Origin: an uncultured Alphaproteobacteria bacterium
GTDB lineage: Bacteria; Pseudomonadota; Alphaproteobacteria; CAAGCB01; CAG-977
DNA: 64,000 nt
Direction of reading: 5' to 3'
Assembly (NCBI GenBank): GCA_944393745.1
Contig: CALYBD010000003.1
Location: 38,991 to 102,990 of the forward strand
The stretch's first letter is position 1; each line of letters starts with the position of its first letter. The notes below the pieces were generated by a model, which worked only from the letters and a program-made list of their open reading frames with translations, did no database searches and had not been told where the DNA came from. Below, in pieces: positions 63,491 to 64,000 of this stretch. The translations under genes and the position numbers were made by a program.

Positions 63491-64000
63491 CTAAATAGTT
63501 AAATCCACGTCGTATGTTGTCTTATAGCACATAAATTTATTGGCTGCCGCCTGCGCTGCATAGTAGGCACAGGAATTGCCTTGCGGACAACAACCAGTAC
63601 TGCCGCAATTCAGCAGGCCGTTCGGACAGCCAGTACTTGGCGTTACCGGATTTACCGGACCTACCGGCTCAAACTTCTGCTTATTACACTTGTTATTTGA
63701 CAGAGTGTATCCGGACTTGCAGGCTTTGCAGGTTCCTGTACTTGTGTCACAGTTGCTGCAGTTGGGGGCGCATGCAATCAAAGCTTTCGAGCAAGTGTAG
63801 GTGCGTAGATTCAATAAGTACCCCTTCTGACATGCCGAGCACTTCCCTGTTGTTTTGTCGCAAGACGAGCAACCTATTCCGCACGATTTTTCTTTATAGC
63901 AAGATCCGCCGCTGAGGTAGTAACCGCTGGAGCAGCTCTTGCACTTCCCTGTTGTCTTGTCGCAGTTAGAGCAACCCGTGCCGCACGATTTTTCTTTATA
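63491..64000 (-). CDS. C-terminal part of a cysteine-rich repeat protein (partial, runs off the window)
   Basis: The frame is open from the window edge (64000) to the TAG at 63491, giving the last 169 residues of a larger protein. Repeats of about 34 residues follow the pattern CGxGCSxCDKTTGKCxxC, then SGYYLSGGSCYKEKS; three repeats are seen, the last more diverged (CAPNCSNCD, CKACKSGYTLSNNKC). Then come a Pro/Val linker (FEPVGPVNPVTPSTG) and a final Cys-rich segment (CPNGLLNCGSTGCCPQGNSC). The Cys spacing is like furin-like or growth-factor-receptor-type repeats and suggests a disulfide-rich surface or secreted protein; the N-terminus with any signal peptide lies outside. Function unknown. 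Confidence 0.75.
   Translation of the reverse strand, partial: YKEKSCGTGCSNCDKTTGKCKSCSSGYYLSGGSCYKEKSCGIGCSSCDKTTGKCSACQKGYLLNLRTYTCSKALIACAPNCSNCDTSTGTCKACKSGYTLSNNKCNKQKFEPVGPVNPVTPSTGCPNGLLNCGSTGCCPQGNSCAYYAAQAAANKFMCYKTTYDVDLTI
63797..64000 (-). repeat. 102-bp tandem coding repeat
   Basis: Two 102-bp copies (34 codons each) inside the Cys-rich gene. A 20-base identical stretch, CCGCACGATTTTTCTTTATA, occurs at 63879-63898 and 63981-64000, and the segment around GCACTTCCCTGTTGT recurs at the same offset. The array probably continues beyond the window edge. Confidence 0.8.

Noticed and set aside
63797..64000. CRISPR array
   Set aside because: The 102-bp repeats are adjacent, lack spacers and are coding (34-codon protein repeats).

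Overview
The window is chromosomal DNA of an alphaproteobacterium. The evidence is gene order and protein family content: mutS-glnD-murJ; DivL-type PAS protein followed by tsaE-amgK-murU-addB-addA-trxA; an XRE regulator followed by metK-trmB-rimP-nusA-ylxR/L7Ae-infB-rbfA and truB-rpsO-pnp; irr; and enoyl-CoA hydratase-rpsT-dnaA-dnaN-recF-gyrB. AddAB (not RecBCD), Irr and the AmgK/MurU recycling pair fit this class. Cysteine-rich repeat proteins, missing ubiquinone-pathway neighbours and a UbiB relative without its catalytic motifs suggest, as inference only, a host-associated, possibly low-oxygen lineage.

Layout. 1-2.2 kb: mutT, pgsA, trpS (+). 2.3-10.3 kb: a minus-strand run mutS-glnD-murJ-exported protein that ends on a bidirectional terminator shared with trpS. 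10.4-19.5 kb: maeB, a PhoR-like kinase whose 3' end overlaps an opposing AmpG-like transporter, typA, a small EF-hand protein, an adenosine-kinase-like PfkB protein, and an overlapping trio EI24 protein/lipoprotein/PAP2. 19.4-29.4 kb: a tightly overlapping minus-strand operon for SNase-like protein, TsaE, AmgK, MurU, AddB, AddA and TrxA. 29.5-32.8 kb: a basic coiled-coil protein and a DivL-like pseudokinase. 32.9-42.4 kb: XRE regulator, metK, trmB, a STAS protein and the rimP-nusA-infB-rbfA translation/transcription operon, then a HAD phosphatase. 42.4-45.8 kb: an accessory block that separates rbfA from truB, holding a frameshifted small gene, a serine recombinase and two outer-membrane beta-barrel genes. 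45.9-50.8 kb: truB, rpsO, pnp and a flavin oxidoreductase. 50.9-54.7 kb: irr, an SH3 protein, dut, a Sel1-like protein, a degenerate UbiB homologue and a small secreted protein. 54.7-62.6 kb: enoyl-CoA hydratase, rpsT, dnaA, dnaN, recF, gyrB, tRNA-Thr. 62.6-64 kb: a small P-loop kinase and cysteine-rich repeat proteins running off the window.

Most of the window is housekeeping: replication start, DNA repair, translation, cell-wall recycling and phospholipid synthesis. The notable features are three proteins that keep a recognisable family fold but have lost the catalytic residues (DivL-like with Lys at the phospho-acceptor site, SNase-like, UbiB-like), a small gene with a dnaX-type A-AAA-AAG slippery run that links two frames, two neighbouring perfect palindromes between divL and the XRE regulator, and the cysteine-rich repeat locus. 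No CRISPR array, prophage, insertion sequence or rRNA was seen.
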